Below are positions 16,279-25,748 of a stretch of DNA of 64,000 bases, one piece after another. The stretch comes from Scalindua sp964344685. Lineage in GTDB: Bacteria; Planctomycetota; Brocadiia; Brocadiales; Scalinduaceae. Where the stretch lies: contig CAYFOK010000001.1 in assembly GCA_964344685.1 (NCBI GenBank), forward strand, positions 310,001-374,000, written 5' to 3'. How positions within the stretch are numbered: the first letter of the stretch is position 1; every line of letters starts with the position of its first letter. The position numbers and the translations under genes were made by a program. The notes under the pieces are model-generated. The model made no database searches and had not been told where the DNA came from. It worked only from the letters and a program-made list of their open reading frames with translations.

Positions 16279-17013
16279 ATGATTCAGTACATAGCAAAAT
16301 TCCTGACAAATCCTTTATTATATATCTGGATAGGGCTCCTGGTGGCTTTATATAAGTCCAGAGAAAATAGAAGGCGATTGATAATACTTAACATTATGTT
16401 TTATTGTTTATGCAGCAGCTTCTTCGTGTCAACTTTTAGCTGCTTATGGAAAGTAAATGATAATTATAATGAAAATATTGTCTATGATGCAGCTATTATA
16501 TTATCAGGAGTAATAGAGCCGGGAGATTCAGATACAATAGGTGATGCTGATTATAATTTCAGGGTTGCCGTTCCCTCGAATCGGTTGATTGCGGGGATAG
16601 CATTTGTTAAATCCGGACATGCAAAATCTATATTGTTTGGAAACTGGGTCAAAAATCATAATGAAGGACTTGTAATCAGTAAATTTGCAAAATATCAGGG
16701 GCTAAAAGAAGATCAAATAAAAATGTACGGAGACATTGCGAGGACGACAGACGAAGCTAAAGGGGTAAAAACATTTCTAGATAAAAGGGAATATAAGAAT
16801 GTAATATTAGTTACATCTGAGATGCATATGAGGAGGGCGCTGGCAACATTTAAGAAAGCAGGTATATTTCCAGACTTTTATTCGGTCGATAAACATTATT
16901 ACGGAATAAGCTGGAACGAATTTATACCTACTGTTAGTGGGGCAATGAAAGTTAAAGGTTTTCTGTCCGAACTATTTGCTTATGTAGGTTACTATCTAAA
17001 AGGGAATATTTAG
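16279..17013 (+). CDS. YdcF/ElyC-like DUF218 membrane-anchored protein
   Basis: This is a 244-residue protein. Two hydrophobic segments lie near the N-terminus (about 10-25 and 35-53), then the DUF218 domain: AAIILSGVIEPGD, NRLIAGIAFVKSGHAKSILF, RTTDEAKGVKTFL, VILVTSEMHMRRALATFKKA. This is the arrangement of E. coli ElyC/SanA-like proteins involved in envelope integrity. The enzymatic activity of the family is uncertain. A stand-alone gene with gaps on both sides. Confidence 0.85.
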   Translation: MIQYIAKFLTNPLLYIWIGLLVALYKSRENRRRLIILNIMFYCLCSSFFVSTFSCLWKVNDNYNENIVYDAAIILSGVIEPGDSDTIGDADYNFRVAVPSNRLIAGIAFVKSGHAKSILFGNWVKNHNEGLVISKFAKYQGLKEDQIKMYGDIARTTDEAKGVKTFLDKREYKNVILVTSEMHMRRALATFKKAGIFPDFYSVDKHYYGISWNEFIPTVSGAMKVKGFLSELFAYVGYYLKGNI

Positions 17014-17393
17014 GGCTCATAGTAGACGTTGTCCAAGGAATTGCTTACCATCCAAAAGGATTTGTGGTCTTGTTATCATTGATCGTAAACGTTTTCACAG
17101 ATTAAGCGTAATCAGGTGGTAGAGCTGAGTGCAGAAACATTTCTTTAAAAAAAAATGACAGCTACAGGCTATTATGCAGCTTCTCTGCAGAACTGACTTG
17201 AAATATCAGATTTTTACCAGTGTGGTAAATAAGTCAAGGATGTTATAAATCAACCATAACAAAATAAAACTAGAATGATATTTATAATAAGCTCTTGTAT
17301 TGTCTAATGCGTGGACAGCAAGTTTTTTTATAATCGTGCCGTAGAAATGTTATTTAAGGTTGAGAATGTATACTTTAAGAAAGGAGATACGCT
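17014..17393. other. intergenic gap
   Basis: 380 bp. It contains AAGCGTAATCAGGTGG at about 17105, which recurs with one change (AAGCTTAATCAGGTGG) near 24241. No gene seen. Confidence 0.35.
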
Positions 17394-17906
17394 ATGGTAG
17401 AATACCGGGAAATATTTGATAAATTCAGTGTTCCAACATTTATTATCAACAGGGAATACGAAATAGTTGATATGAATAAAAGCGCTTTGAGTATGTTTAA
17501 AAACTGCGAAATAGAATTGAACTCAACAAAGTGCTATGAGGTTTCACATGCATCTGAAACACCCTGCTGGGAACAGGAATTTCATACGTGTTCAGCAAAG
17601 GAAGCTTTTGAAAGTGGCCAGATAACACGGGCTATTCATAAGCACAAAACTGAACCTAATGAAATAGTACACGAAGTAATTTCAACTCCGGTCTTTGGGA
17701 ATGAGCGAGAGGTTTTGTATGTAATAGAAGAGTACCATTCAGGTGTGCAGGAGTTTAGGGGGATATTAACAATATGCTCATATTGTAAAAAGATCCAGAT
17801 GGAAGACGGCAAATGGCAGGCTGTGGATGATTATATAAGATCACATACAATTGCAAAACTGAGCCATGGGTGTTGCGATGATTGTTTCAAGCAGGCCAGG
17901 AAATGA
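17394..17906 (+). CDS. PAS-domain sensory protein without output domain
   Basis: This is a 170-residue protein. A PAS domain occupies about residues 5-118 (FSVPTFIINREYEIVDMNKS). The C-terminal 45 residues hold a Cys-rich tail, ILTICSYCKKIQMEDGKW, DDYIRSH, and GCCDDCF, which often follows PAS domains in environmental bacteria and looks metal- or redox-linked. AAAGGAGAT precedes the ATG. No kinase, cyclase or HTH is attached, so it must act through a partner. Confidence 0.8.
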   Translation: MVEYREIFDKFSVPTFIINREYEIVDMNKSALSMFKNCEIELNSTKCYEVSHASETPCWEQEFHTCSAKEAFESGQITRAIHKHKTEPNEIVHEVISTPVFGNEREVLYVIEEYHSGVQEFRGILTICSYCKKIQMEDGKWQAVDDYIRSHTIAKLSHGCCDDCFKQARK

Positions 17907-18165
17907 AATACCTTACTCTATTCAACAAGTGCCGGTATACATCCAGATAATAAACAACTGTTTTTCTTTATTTTTTTAAGCTTTAGTCCACAATAGGCAC
18001 TTTTTTTCAGAAGTGCATACGGTATATGAATCATCATCAAAGTCAGGATTAAATATTATCAACCACAATCCGCATTTCGCCGGAAATCTTCCCCTTGACA
18101 TTCCACCGTTAAAACATAACAATACGCAAATCATATCCAATAAAGCAAAACCAGGAGGGTGACGA

Positions 18166-18609
18166 ATGAGAAAAATATTTTATATACTATTGTTGTACGT
18201 CTTTATGTCTGCTCCTGTTTTTGGAGATGAAATTTTTGATCGTCTTATGAATGCAAAGAGCCTTAAATGTAAATTTGGCCCTAGTGCTTTTGCCGACTGG
18301 AAGGGATCAAAGGTCAAAGTAAGAAAAGACAAATTTGATGCTACTGTTACCTATGATTCTATTGATTTGAAAACTGGTAAAGCACGCATGACAGCCGATG
18401 CAGGTGCTGCGGATGTTATAGTATTAGCAAGTGCTGATGGATTGACTTTTATTGAAGAGACCACTCTAGGAAATTTTTCTTTTACTACTGTTTTTGCTGA
18501 TTATGCGAAAGGTACATTAGATTTCATTGTAGTTACATCACGCCATGAGAAGTTCATAAATGAACCTTTGCCATCTCAGTATCATGGTACTTGTAAGATT
18601 CTGGAATAA
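18166..18609 (+). CDS. secreted protein of unknown function
   Basis: This is a 147-residue protein. Residues 1-20 (MRKIFYILLLYVFMSAPVFG) are a signal peptide. The mature part is a small beta-rich domain (LKCKFGPSAFADWKG, FDATVTYDSIDLKTGKARM) with a closing GTCKILE; two Cys could pair. AGGAGGG precedes the start. The family resembles generic periplasmic proteins and cannot be named. It lies 18 bp upstream of the nuclease gene, so they are probably one transcript. Confidence 0.65.
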   Translation: MRKIFYILLLYVFMSAPVFGDEIFDRLMNAKSLKCKFGPSAFADWKGSKVKVRKDKFDATVTYDSIDLKTGKARMTADAGAADVIVLASADGLTFIEETTLGNFSFTTVFADYAKGTLDFIVVTSRHEKFINEPLPSQYHGTCKILE

Positions 18610-18627
18610 ACGGAAGGCAGTCTGTTT

Positions 18628-19134
18628 GTGAAAACTCTCTTAAAAACTCTGTCGTACGTACTAATATTAGTGCTCCTCTCATCATCCTTACATGCCCAAC
18701 ACAAAACTATGGTTACAAGGATAATAGATGGAGATATAATACAGGCTCTCTATGGAGGATTGGAAAAAAGGATCAGGCTTATAGGCATAGATACGCCTGA
18801 GAGCCGAGTGAACAGGAAGGCAATGGAAGAAGCGGATATGAGTGAAAATGATATAAAAAAGTTTATAGAAATGGGTAAAAAGGCAAAAACATATGTAAAT
18901 GGTCTGATTAAACGTGGAGACTTTGTAACGATAGAGTTTGACACAAAGAAAACGGATAGATATGGAAGGCTGTTATGCTATGTCTATTTGTCAAATGGTA
19001 AGATGTTAAATGAGGAAATTGTTAAGGCGGGTTACGCAAACGTGATGACGGTACCCCCAAATGTAAAATATGAGGATAGGTTTTTAGAAGCATATCAGAA
19101 AGCAATGGAGGAGAAGAGGGGATTATGGAAATAA
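18628..19134 (+). CDS. secreted thermonuclease-like nuclease (SNase)
   Basis: This is a 168-residue protein starting with GTG. A signal peptide ends near LHAQ. The staphylococcal nuclease fold is clear: RIIDGDIIQ, KRIRLIGIDTPESR (catalytic Arg and Asp), YGRLLCYVYLSNGKMLNEEI, and EEKRGLWK. Such enzymes cut DNA and RNA using Ca2+ outside the cytoplasm. An insertion between ESR and the next strand (about 30 residues) is longer than in the S. aureus enzyme but common in Gram-negatives. Confidence 0.9.
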   Translation: MKTLLKTLSYVLILVLLSSSLHAQHKTMVTRIIDGDIIQALYGGLEKRIRLIGIDTPESRVNRKAMEEADMSENDIKKFIEMGKKAKTYVNGLIKRGDFVTIEFDTKKTDRYGRLLCYVYLSNGKMLNEEIVKAGYANVMTVPPNVKYEDRFLEAYQKAMEEKRGLWK

Positions 19135-19197
19135 AATGTACCAAATACGGCCATTTGGTTGATGCAGAAGATAGAATAATGAAATAAATTATTAATT

Positions 19198-19455
19198 ATG
19201 TCCAGGTATGATAAAGAATATTGCAAAAAAAGTATCAGGGTTATGTACAAATATATTGCGCTTAGTATTATAGCAATGATATTTTCATTTGTATGTGTGC
19301 GATATCTTGGCGCAAAAAGCGGGATTCTTTACAGGGTAATGAATGGAGTAGCGGGGATAGCCATTGGAGCATCTTGTCTTTTTATATGGGGTGCTGTGAT
19401 AGAAATAGTCAAATGTAAGAATAAATTAAAAGAAATAGAGAAAGAAAAGCCATGA
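19198..19455 (+). CDS. small membrane protein
   Basis: This is an 85-residue protein with two predicted membrane helices (about 17-33 and 45-66) and a lysine-rich tail (CKNKLKEIEKEKP). It overlaps the next gene by four bases (ATGA), so the pair is probably a two-gene unit. Family not recognised. Confidence 0.5.
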   Translation: MSRYDKEYCKKSIRVMYKYIALSIIAMIFSFVCVRYLGAKSGILYRVMNGVAGIAIGASCLFIWGAVIEIVKCKNKLKEIEKEKP

Positions 19456-19757
19456 AACGAATCTGGTTGCTGCAAGTCATTACGAGTGTAATGCTTTTAT
19501 GGGCATTATATCCCGGCAATCCATCTGGTTATTATACACTGCTTCACTGGATTTGCTGCGGAACGCTCATCTTACTTATATATCAAGCTGTAAGACTAAA
19601 AAGAAAAATATGGGTATGGATATTAATAATCACGGCACTGGTTTACAACCCTATATTTAGACTGCACTTCAACAGGGAGCTGTGGTCTGCCATTAATATT
19701 ATCACTTCTGGAATTGTAGTTGTGTCGATCTTTACCTTAAAAATTAGGGATAAATAG
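19452..19757 (+). CDS. small membrane protein, paired with the preceding gene
   Basis: This is a 101-residue protein with four predicted membrane segments; sequence pieces such as ALVYNPIFRLHFNRELWSAI are typical of DUF6804-like small membrane proteins. Translational coupling to the preceding gene through ATGA. Function unknown. Confidence 0.55.
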   Translation: MKRIWLLQVITSVMLLWALYPGNPSGYYTLLHWICCGTLILLIYQAVRLKRKIWVWILIITALVYNPIFRLHFNRELWSAINIITSGIVVVSIFTLKIRDK

Positions 19758-20231
19758 TGAATACCTTATATTACGGTTTGTCAAGGTCTTTGGCTTTCTT
19801 TAGTTGTTAGTCATTAGCCTTTTCAATCCTTAACCCTGCAATTTTATACTTTATCTGATTTTTCGTATTATTACGTGGTGAAATTATTGTTGTTTTAGTA
19901 TCTATTAAAGTATTTTACGCTAGTGACTTCATGCTCTTCCAAATTATAAGATGATGAATACGTTTTTGTTTATAGTATCAATCCATAGTGATTTCCCCGG
20001 GTTACTAATGTGATCGTTTTCAATGTTCAGCCCTAAGGCATTGCACACTTTTGCAGGTCTCAATTCTTTGCTATGACACACCATTCATGCATAAACATAA
20101 TTAGGTAAATCTGAGGTCTGGCAGCTCTGATTTCATCTTGACTCAAACACAAAGTTGATTTATCATTCCGATCCAATTCAAAACTGGCAAAAAACAATTT
20201 TTTATCATCATTAATAGGGGGGGGAAGAGCA
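19758..20231. other. intergenic gap ending in a G8 ribosome-binding region
   Basis: About 470 bp with no gene seen. Its last bases carry eight consecutive G (20217-20224) followed by AAGAGC directly ahead of the next ATG, so the homopolymer overlaps the ribosome binding site. Confidence 0.45.
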
Positions 20232-22253
20232 ATGAAAAACTTTGTTCTGGCTGCACTTGTGACTATGCTCTGTCTATGGGGCGAATGGAATCATGCTTCT
20301 GCAGAAGACTATACTTTCAGTATTATGGTAAAAGCCGGTGATATTATTGACGGCAGAACCATGTTGGATGTGGCAAATTTTTCAATGAACAATAACAACG
20401 AGATTGTATTCAGAGCTTCGAACCCTACCACAGGAGAGGGCCTGTACACACAGAACACGATACTCGTTGAGAGAAACGATTTCATTGCCGGCAAACAACT
20501 TGAACTATTTGTCGGTCCGAATGCAAGTCCTATGTTAAACGATTTAGGTCAGGTTGCATTTCGCGCCGAGTTTAGAGGTACCAATCGGCCGTTAGGTATT
20601 TTTACTCTAGACTCTCTCCTGGCAGAAGTCGGAGATGTGGTTGGTACAAAGACGATCGCCAGTTTCAGTGATTTCGTTGCAATTAACAATTCAGGTGATG
20701 TCGCATACGCTGCGTTCTTTAATGATGGGAGTTCAGGAACTCTCAAGAACGGTATACCGTTCGCGTTACCTGGAGATACCATTGCTGGAAAAACGCTCAC
20801 AAGTATTGGTAGTCCACCACGCGGTATGAACAATCTTGGGGAAATTCCTTTTATAGGCTTCTTTGACGGTGGATCCGGTATTTTCACCTCACAGGAACTT
20901 GTAGTACAGTCTGGAGGTACCATAGACGGGACAACATTCACTGATTTCTTTGATTCTCCCTGTATCAATGATCTAGGTGACATCGTATTCAAAGGTAGAT
21001 GGCCTCTCGGTCTCTATACTCGAGATACGCGCCTGGTTACAGCTGGTGATGTTATTGATGGAATAACGTTGACAGGATTTTCATTTCATGTGATCAACAA
21101 TGCTGGAGATATTGCGTTTCTTGGTAATCATTCAGGTGGTAATGCGGTGTTTACCCCTGATACAGTCGTAGCACAGCCTGGCGATGTAGTTGATGGTAAA
21201 ACCATGATTGCATTTGGTGCGATATTCTTAAATGATCATGGAGATATGGCATTTAGTGTTCGTTTTGCAGATTCCACCCGCGGGATCGTTTTCGCAGAGA
21301 AAGTTACCAATATATCTCCTGTAGCTGATGCCGGTGTTAATGTGTCTATCCATTCTTCACAACAGCTTAATACTACTTTAAGTGGAACAGCTACAGATCC
21401 AGACAATGACCCATTAACTTACAGATGGTTGGAAGGTACAACCGAACTATTAGCATCAACGACTGTAGTTGGAGGTGATGCGTCATTAGATTTAAGTATC
21501 TTGTCACCATTTATTATTGGAGAACATACATTAACTCTGGAGGTATCTGATGGTCAAGCTGCAACTACAGACGAAATGGTCCTGACCGTTGAAAATTCTC
21601 CACCGGTTGTTGCTGCAAGTGGTGGAGGAACTTTTCAGTTAGGAAGCAATATTACTTTGCGTGGTAACGTATCCGATTTCGACGGAGACGGCCTTAACTA
21701 TCGTTGGTTCGAAGGATCAACAGATTTTACTACAAGTTTCATCAGTACTATTGCTGGCGGTACACCGGTTGTTTTGCCAGACTTCATCATTATTGGAGGA
21801 TTATCTCTCGGTAGCCATATATTAACTTTAGAGGCTGATGATAGTACCAATACACCGGTGTCTGAAGGTATTACTGTTGATGTGATTGATACAACAGCGC
21901 CAGCCATAAGTGCTACGGCTAATCCTGGTATTCTCTGGCCAGCAAATCATCAGATGATAGATGTTATAATTCAGGCGGACGCTGCAGACAACAGTGGTTC
22001 AGTTACATTGACAGCCTCTGTAATAAGTAGTGAACCACCGGATACGGATGGTGACGGTAACACGATACCTGACTACACCACTCCTGTGATAGACCAATCT
22101 ACTGGAGAGATCACACTGCAGCTAAGGTCTGAACGTAAAGGGCAGGGCACAGGCAGGTCGTATACGATTACCGTTACTGCTACTGATTATTCCGGAAACA
22201 GCTCAGATGCGGTTGTTGAGGTTGTAGCACCTCATGATAAGGGAAAGAAGTAA
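20232..22253 (+). CDS. exported repeat protein with NxxGxxxF tandem repeats and Ig/PKD-like domains
   Basis: This is a 673-residue secreted protein. Residues 1-25 are a signal peptide (ending ASAED). About 30-375 contain six or more repeats of about 55 residues, each with a GDxxDGKT segment and an N(N/D)xGDIxF strand: the pattern named choice-of-anchor tandem repeat NxxGxxxF, probably a beta-propeller-like fold. Then two immunoglobulin/PKD-like domains (VADAGVNVSIHSS, DPDNDPLTYRWLEG; and DFDGDGLNYRWFEG) and a terminal Ig-like domain (DTTAPAISATANPGILWPAN). It ends in KGKK without an anchor. Likely a surface or matrix protein. A strong terminator follows. Confidence 0.8.
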   Translation: MKNFVLAALVTMLCLWGEWNHASAEDYTFSIMVKAGDIIDGRTMLDVANFSMNNNNEIVFRASNPTTGEGLYTQNTILVERNDFIAGKQLELFVGPNASPMLNDLGQVAFRAEFRGTNRPLGIFTLDSLLAEVGDVVGTKTIASFSDFVAINNSGDVAYAAFFNDGSSGTLKNGIPFALPGDTIAGKTLTSIGSPPRGMNNLGEIPFIGFFDGGSGIFTSQELVVQSGGTIDGTTFTDFFDSPCINDLGDIVFKGRWPLGLYTRDTRLVTAGDVIDGITLTGFSFHVINNAGDIAFLGNHSGGNAVFTPDTVVAQPGDVVDGKTMIAFGAIFLNDHGDMAFSVRFADSTRGIVFAEKVTNISPVADAGVNVSIHSSQQLNTTLSGTATDPDNDPLTYRWLEGTTELLASTTVVGGDASLDLSILSPFIIGEHTLTLEVSDGQAATTDEMVLTVENSPPVVAASGGGTFQLGSNITLRGNVSDFDGDGLNYRWFEGSTDFTTSFISTIAGGTPVVLPDFIIIGGLSLGSHILTLEADDSTNTPVSEGITVDVIDTTAPAISATANPGILWPANHQMIDVIIQADAADNSGSVTLTASVISSEPPDTDGDGNTIPDYTTPVIDQSTGEITLQLRSERKGQGTGRSYTITVTATDYSGNSSDAVVEVVAPHDKGKK

Positions 22254-22276
22254 AAACGTATTTTAGTGGTTAATGG

Positions 22277-22313
22277 AAAAGGGGTGCACTGATAATTTTA
22301 GTGTGCCCCTTTT
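22277..22313 (+). terminator. strong, probably bidirectional terminator
   Basis: AAAAGGGGTGCACT pairs with AGTGTGCCCCTTTT around a 9-base loop (14 bp with two G-U pairs), with A and T runs at the two ends. Confidence 0.85.
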
Positions 22314-22386
22314 GTGAATAAGGAGTTGAGGAAGTTACAAATAAGAGGTCATCTATTGATTAGGCCCTAAACTCCAGGAGTTTAAT

Positions 22387-22602
22387 GTGTACAAATTAGC
22401 AATAGGACAATTAATATCAATCTGGGCATTTGTTTTACTCAATGTCATGGTATGTCTTGGGTCTGGTGATTCCATGGGAAACTATCATGTTAGTGCCTTT
22501 TATACATATTTTGTCTTATTAATACTAGTTGTCCTTGTCATCTATACGCTTGGTTGGCGTAACTATCAGAAAAAGAATCTATCTGAGAACAAGAATGATT
22601 AA
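22387..22602 (+). CDS. small membrane protein
   Basis: This is a 71-residue protein starting with GTG; CAGGAG lies about 6 bp upstream. Two membrane helices (about 6-26 and 38-57) and a charged tail (NYQKKNLSENKND). Family not recognised. Confidence 0.5.
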   Translation: MYKLAIGQLISIWAFVLLNVMVCLGSGDSMGNYHVSAFYTYFVLLILVVLVIYTLGWRNYQKKNLSENKND

Positions 22603-22691
22603 CCATTTTATGTAGAGGGTCAGTGAGTGAAAAATGCACACTGGTGGAATAAGATGTGGCCACATTTACTCATACGGTAATATTAATTATT

Positions 22692-23042
22692 TTACTCTTT
22701 TTCGATTGATTTATTTATCAATTCTACTATATGTTCGTCAATTTCTGTAAATTGAATTGCGAAACCAACTACAGAAGTGTCCAGGTGTCTTTTTGCGCGA
22801 ACAACTTTTCCGACACATGTTATCGAATTATGGTGAAGAGACAAATCTATCTTTAAATCTAGAATTGTACCAACCTCCAGATTCTTTATGGCATAAAAGA
22901 ATAAACCGCCGGCACTCATATTAGCTATAGCGACCATATCCCACTCTTTAAAAACTTTATCCTCATTTGATTTAACCTGGAATCTTGTAATGTATGGTTC
23001 ATCAGTTCTATTATATTTTCTTGCTTCTGGAAACTTGTACAT
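22692..23042 (-). CDS. PilZ-domain protein (c-di-GMP receptor type)
   Basis: This is a 116-residue protein from the ATG at 23042 (MYKFPEARKYNRTDEP); a further start at 23084 exists. The PilZ layout is complete but variant: basic N-terminal RKYNR where RxxxR binds c-di-GMP, then ANMSAGGLFFYA matching the (D/N)xSxxG motif, then GKVVRAKRH and VGFAIQFTEID. PilZ proteins bind c-di-GMP to control motility or surface functions. A second PilZ gene lies 0.6 kb away on the other strand. Confidence 0.82.
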   Translation of the reverse strand: MYKFPEARKYNRTDEPYITRFQVKSNEDKVFKEWDMVAIANMSAGGLFFYAIKNLEVGTILDLKIDLSLHHNSITCVGKVVRAKRHLDTSVVGFAIQFTEIDEHIVELINKSIEKE

Positions 23043-23684
23043 GGCAAAATCTCTTATTTGATATAGAATGAATTTTGCATACAAGTATCAAGTTTTATGC
23101 CAAATGGGTGTATAATTTCTTATTGATTATGCGGGTGAGATATAAGTTGTCTTAACATTAAAAATGATAATGGGTAATGCTGTTACAGAAGAATTATTTT
23201 AATATGATGGCGGCTTATTTATTTGAGATTGCAGTTGTACGTGAATTGGGTGTTATGGCACAAAATTGGGTGTCATGACACAAAGGTGTGAAGGGTTAAG
23301 GATTGACTATTTAATATTGTAGATTGAAGATTGAAAGGATTTAAAAGCAACAAAATTCAGTCACGGTTTTTCACTTCCCTGATAAAAGGTACCGAGAACT
23401 GGAAAGCGCAGAGAAAGTAAAAGCGATTTAGAGTTATTATTTAATATTAATAATTTCTCGTTGATAATTGGATATCGACTATGTCCTGTCTTGCGTCCTT
23501 AAAGCATACCCACAACCTCATTCAAAAACATACTGAAGCTTCACATATCAAGTATAATATTATAAGGTATATTTCTGCTTTTTATTATTTCTTTTATGGA
23601 TCAGTTTATGGTGTTACAATAATAATAGATGGTATGACAAATATTTAGTTTCGCTTGGTAACTATATAGAAACGGGGTAACAAT
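23043..23684. other. intergenic region between two PilZ genes, with repeats
   Basis: About 640 bp between divergent PilZ genes. It contains a 20-bp tandem duplication (AATTGGGTGTTATGGCACAA at 23244, then a two-mismatch copy at 23264) and one copy of the dispersed intergenic repeat (23288-23420). No gene seen. Confidence 0.5.
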
Positions 23685-24092
23685 ATGCAAGCTAGGGAAA
23701 AATATTACGATAGAAGAAGTAATGAAAGAAGGTCGGATGTAAGAAGAACAAGTACAAGAAGGAGGAACGTAAGAAGGAAGGATATAAGATTAAACAGCTC
23801 TTTCGAAATTTCATTACTTGATCTTAATGGCAAGACAGTTAACGTTAGTGCGAGCGGAGTCTATTTCGAAGTGGCAACAGATGATATAGGGGTATTTCCG
23901 CTGGGAAAAACTGTCCCATTGCAAATGAGGGTTGCTACTCAGGCACAAGAGGGGGGAGAAAGAAATATTAAAATCAGCGGGAAAGGAAAAGTTGTCAGGA
24001 ACTGTAAAATTGAAAACCAAGACCATGCTAAGAGAGTGGGAGTAGCTTTAGAATTCACTGAAAAACTTTATACTGAACCAGATTACGATTAA
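23685..24092 (+). CDS. PilZ-domain protein with arginine-rich N-terminus
   Basis: This is a 135-residue protein. Residues 6-32 are strongly basic with a repeating RR-x-x-x-RR pattern (DRRSNERRSDVRR, then TRRRNVRRKDIR). The PilZ domain follows: NVSASGVYFEV, VPLQMRVAT, GKVVRNC, VGVALEF. The Arg-rich stretch could contain the RxxxR c-di-GMP motif and may also contact nucleic acid or membrane lipid. It lies close to another PilZ gene, a bacteriohemerythrin gene and an HD-GYP gene further on. Confidence 0.8.
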   Translation: MQAREKYYDRRSNERRSDVRRTSTRRRNVRRKDIRLNSSFEISLLDLNGKTVNVSASGVYFEVATDDIGVFPLGKTVPLQMRVATQAQEGGERNIKISGKGKVVRNCKIENQDHAKRVGVALEFTEKLYTEPDYD

Positions 24093-24310
24093 GTGTCCGT
24101 CGATTGTGATTTGTTACGTTTCAAGCCAACTAAGGAGAAACAACAACTTCCTTTGTTTCGATCTTACATGATATTTTAATTCACAATCTGTTCACACTCA
24201 GATTTCTTCTTTGCAGCTACATATAGAACTTTTACGTATCAAGCTTAATCAGGTGGAAAATTCTTAATTTTAAATTGATTGTAAATATCTAAAATGCTAG
24301 CATTAATTTT

Positions 24311-24712
24311 ATGATTAAATGGGACGACAAATTCAGTGTGGGCATATCAATAATTGACGATGAGCATAAGAAGCTCATTGGCATTATGAATAAGGCAATT
24401 GTACTGGAACAAAACAGTAGCAATCCAAAAGAGATAACAGAAGTATTAAATGAAATGAATAGATATGCTCAAAGTCACTTTGCAACTGAAGAGGGCTATA
24501 TGGTAAAGTTCAATTACCCAGACTATGAAAACCACAGAAAGGAACACCAGGCTTTTTCCATTGAAACAATGGCTTTTTTCGATAAAATAACTGAATCCAA
24601 CCGTCAATTAATATGTGAAATAATTGAACACTTAAAGAGCTGGTTACTTAAACACGTCCTTGGTACAGATACAAAGTACATCTCTTGTTTCAAGGAACAT
24701 GGATTAAAATAA
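24311..24712 (+). CDS. bacteriohemerythrin (O2-binding di-iron protein)
   Basis: This is a 133-residue four-helix protein with all seven iron ligands visible: His19, His56, Glu60, His75, His79, His115 and Asp120, plus the lead-in WDDKFSVGI. Bacteriohemerythrins bind O2 reversibly and serve as oxygen carriers or sensors, useful to microaerophilic or anaerobic bacteria. No other domain is attached. A stand-alone gene. Confidence 0.95.
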   Translation: MIKWDDKFSVGISIIDDEHKKLIGIMNKAIVLEQNSSNPKEITEVLNEMNRYAQSHFATEEGYMVKFNYPDYENHRKEHQAFSIETMAFFDKITESNRQLICEIIEHLKSWLLKHVLGTDTKYISCFKEHGLK

Positions 24713-25436
24713 ATTCACATCTTTCAGCTCATACCATAGCTCACCAGCCACAAAGCTCGTCGGGCAGGTTGTGGTATTCGTGGCCGGACCAGGATAAACT
24801 GTTGAATTAATTAAGTTTTTCATCCCGATAACAGTGTTTTCCGGCTTTAAAAGAGTTTTTTTCTGTATCAAAAGGAGCATTGTAAGGAGTTGGTTAAATG
24901 GCTAATCATCGCTCCCCGGACAAAAAGTGCCGAGGACAGGAAGACGCGAAGGGTTAAGGATTGAATATTGACTATTGAAGATTGAAAGGCTTTAAAAACA
25001 ACAAAATTTAGCCACGGACTTTCACAGACGAAATAAGAAAAGATTTCCTCAGCTGAGGAAAGCAGGTCTCCTGAGGCGACCCTGTTAGTTTGCTCTAGAC
25101 CCGACTCAGTCGGGAGGCTCAGTAAAAACTTACAGAATAAATTAGTTGTTTTTCCTCTCTTCCTGCCATTCACGCCCCTCCTAAGCCGTTTATCTTTTAA
25201 AGATTTTAAACGCTAAGGTTGAAGGCATGACCTGGAATAAACAGAAATAGTTAGGTTTTTTTGGTAAACGATATACCTTTTTAACAAAATTTTATTTGTT
25301 ACTTCTTCTTTGCAAATTCAAATTTCTGAGTTATGATACGGATAGTATTTTTTATTCATTTAAAAGGCTTAAACAGATTATAGTTATTTTGCATTAATTA
25401 CTGGATTTGCAAGATCACTAGACAAGAAGGTGTACA
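24713..25436. other. long intergenic gap with repeat copy and palindromes
   Basis: 720 bp. It holds a copy of the dispersed repeat (24913-25030), a perfect 18-bp palindrome TTTCCTCAGCTGAGGAAA (25044-25061) and CCCGAC-TCA-GTCGGG (near 25100). No believable gene. Confidence 0.55.
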
Positions 25437-25664
25437 TTGAAATGTTATATTTGTAATAAAGAAGGAAAAGAGACTGACGCCATAGCAGTTTGTATCGTCT
25501 GTGGAATTGCCGTTTGTAATGAACATCAAATCCGTGGAGAGGTGCCGGTAAAGGAAACTTACAAATGGGGTATGGGAGAAGAAGAGGTCACGTTACCAAT
25601 ACCTCTTCCGCGCATACTATGTACATGGTGCCATCAGGCGCTTATAGCTCAGAAAAATAATTAA
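25437..25664 (+). CDS. DUF2180-type zinc-binding protein
   Basis: This is a 75-residue protein that begins with TTG (giving MKCYICNKEG, the usual family start). Cys pairs: CYIC, CIVC, a C-x-x-H pair in VCNEH, and CTWCHQAL near the end, suggesting two zinc sites like a B-box or treble-clef. DUF2180 proteins are mainly archaeal and their role is unknown. AAGAAGG lies upstream. It precedes a glycosidase gene by 85 bp. Confidence 0.75.
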   Translation: MKCYICNKEGKETDAIAVCIVCGIAVCNEHQIRGEVPVKETYKWGMGEEEVTLPIPLPRILCTWCHQALIAQKNN

Positions 25665-25748
25665 TATTTGTGCGGAAACCATTTTCTTAAGCAGTACCTT
25701 TTCGCAAGAGATATTAGATGATACCGCTGATTAGAAACTATTGATTTT

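Noticed and set aside
23251..23275. possible sigma-54 promoter (TGGCAC element)
   Set aside because: The -12 part should read TTGC with five bases between; here it is TGGG, so the match fails.
24868..25173. 101-codon minus-strand frame
   Set aside because: It lies on the dispersed repeat and palindrome cluster, so the open frame is a by-product of the repeats.
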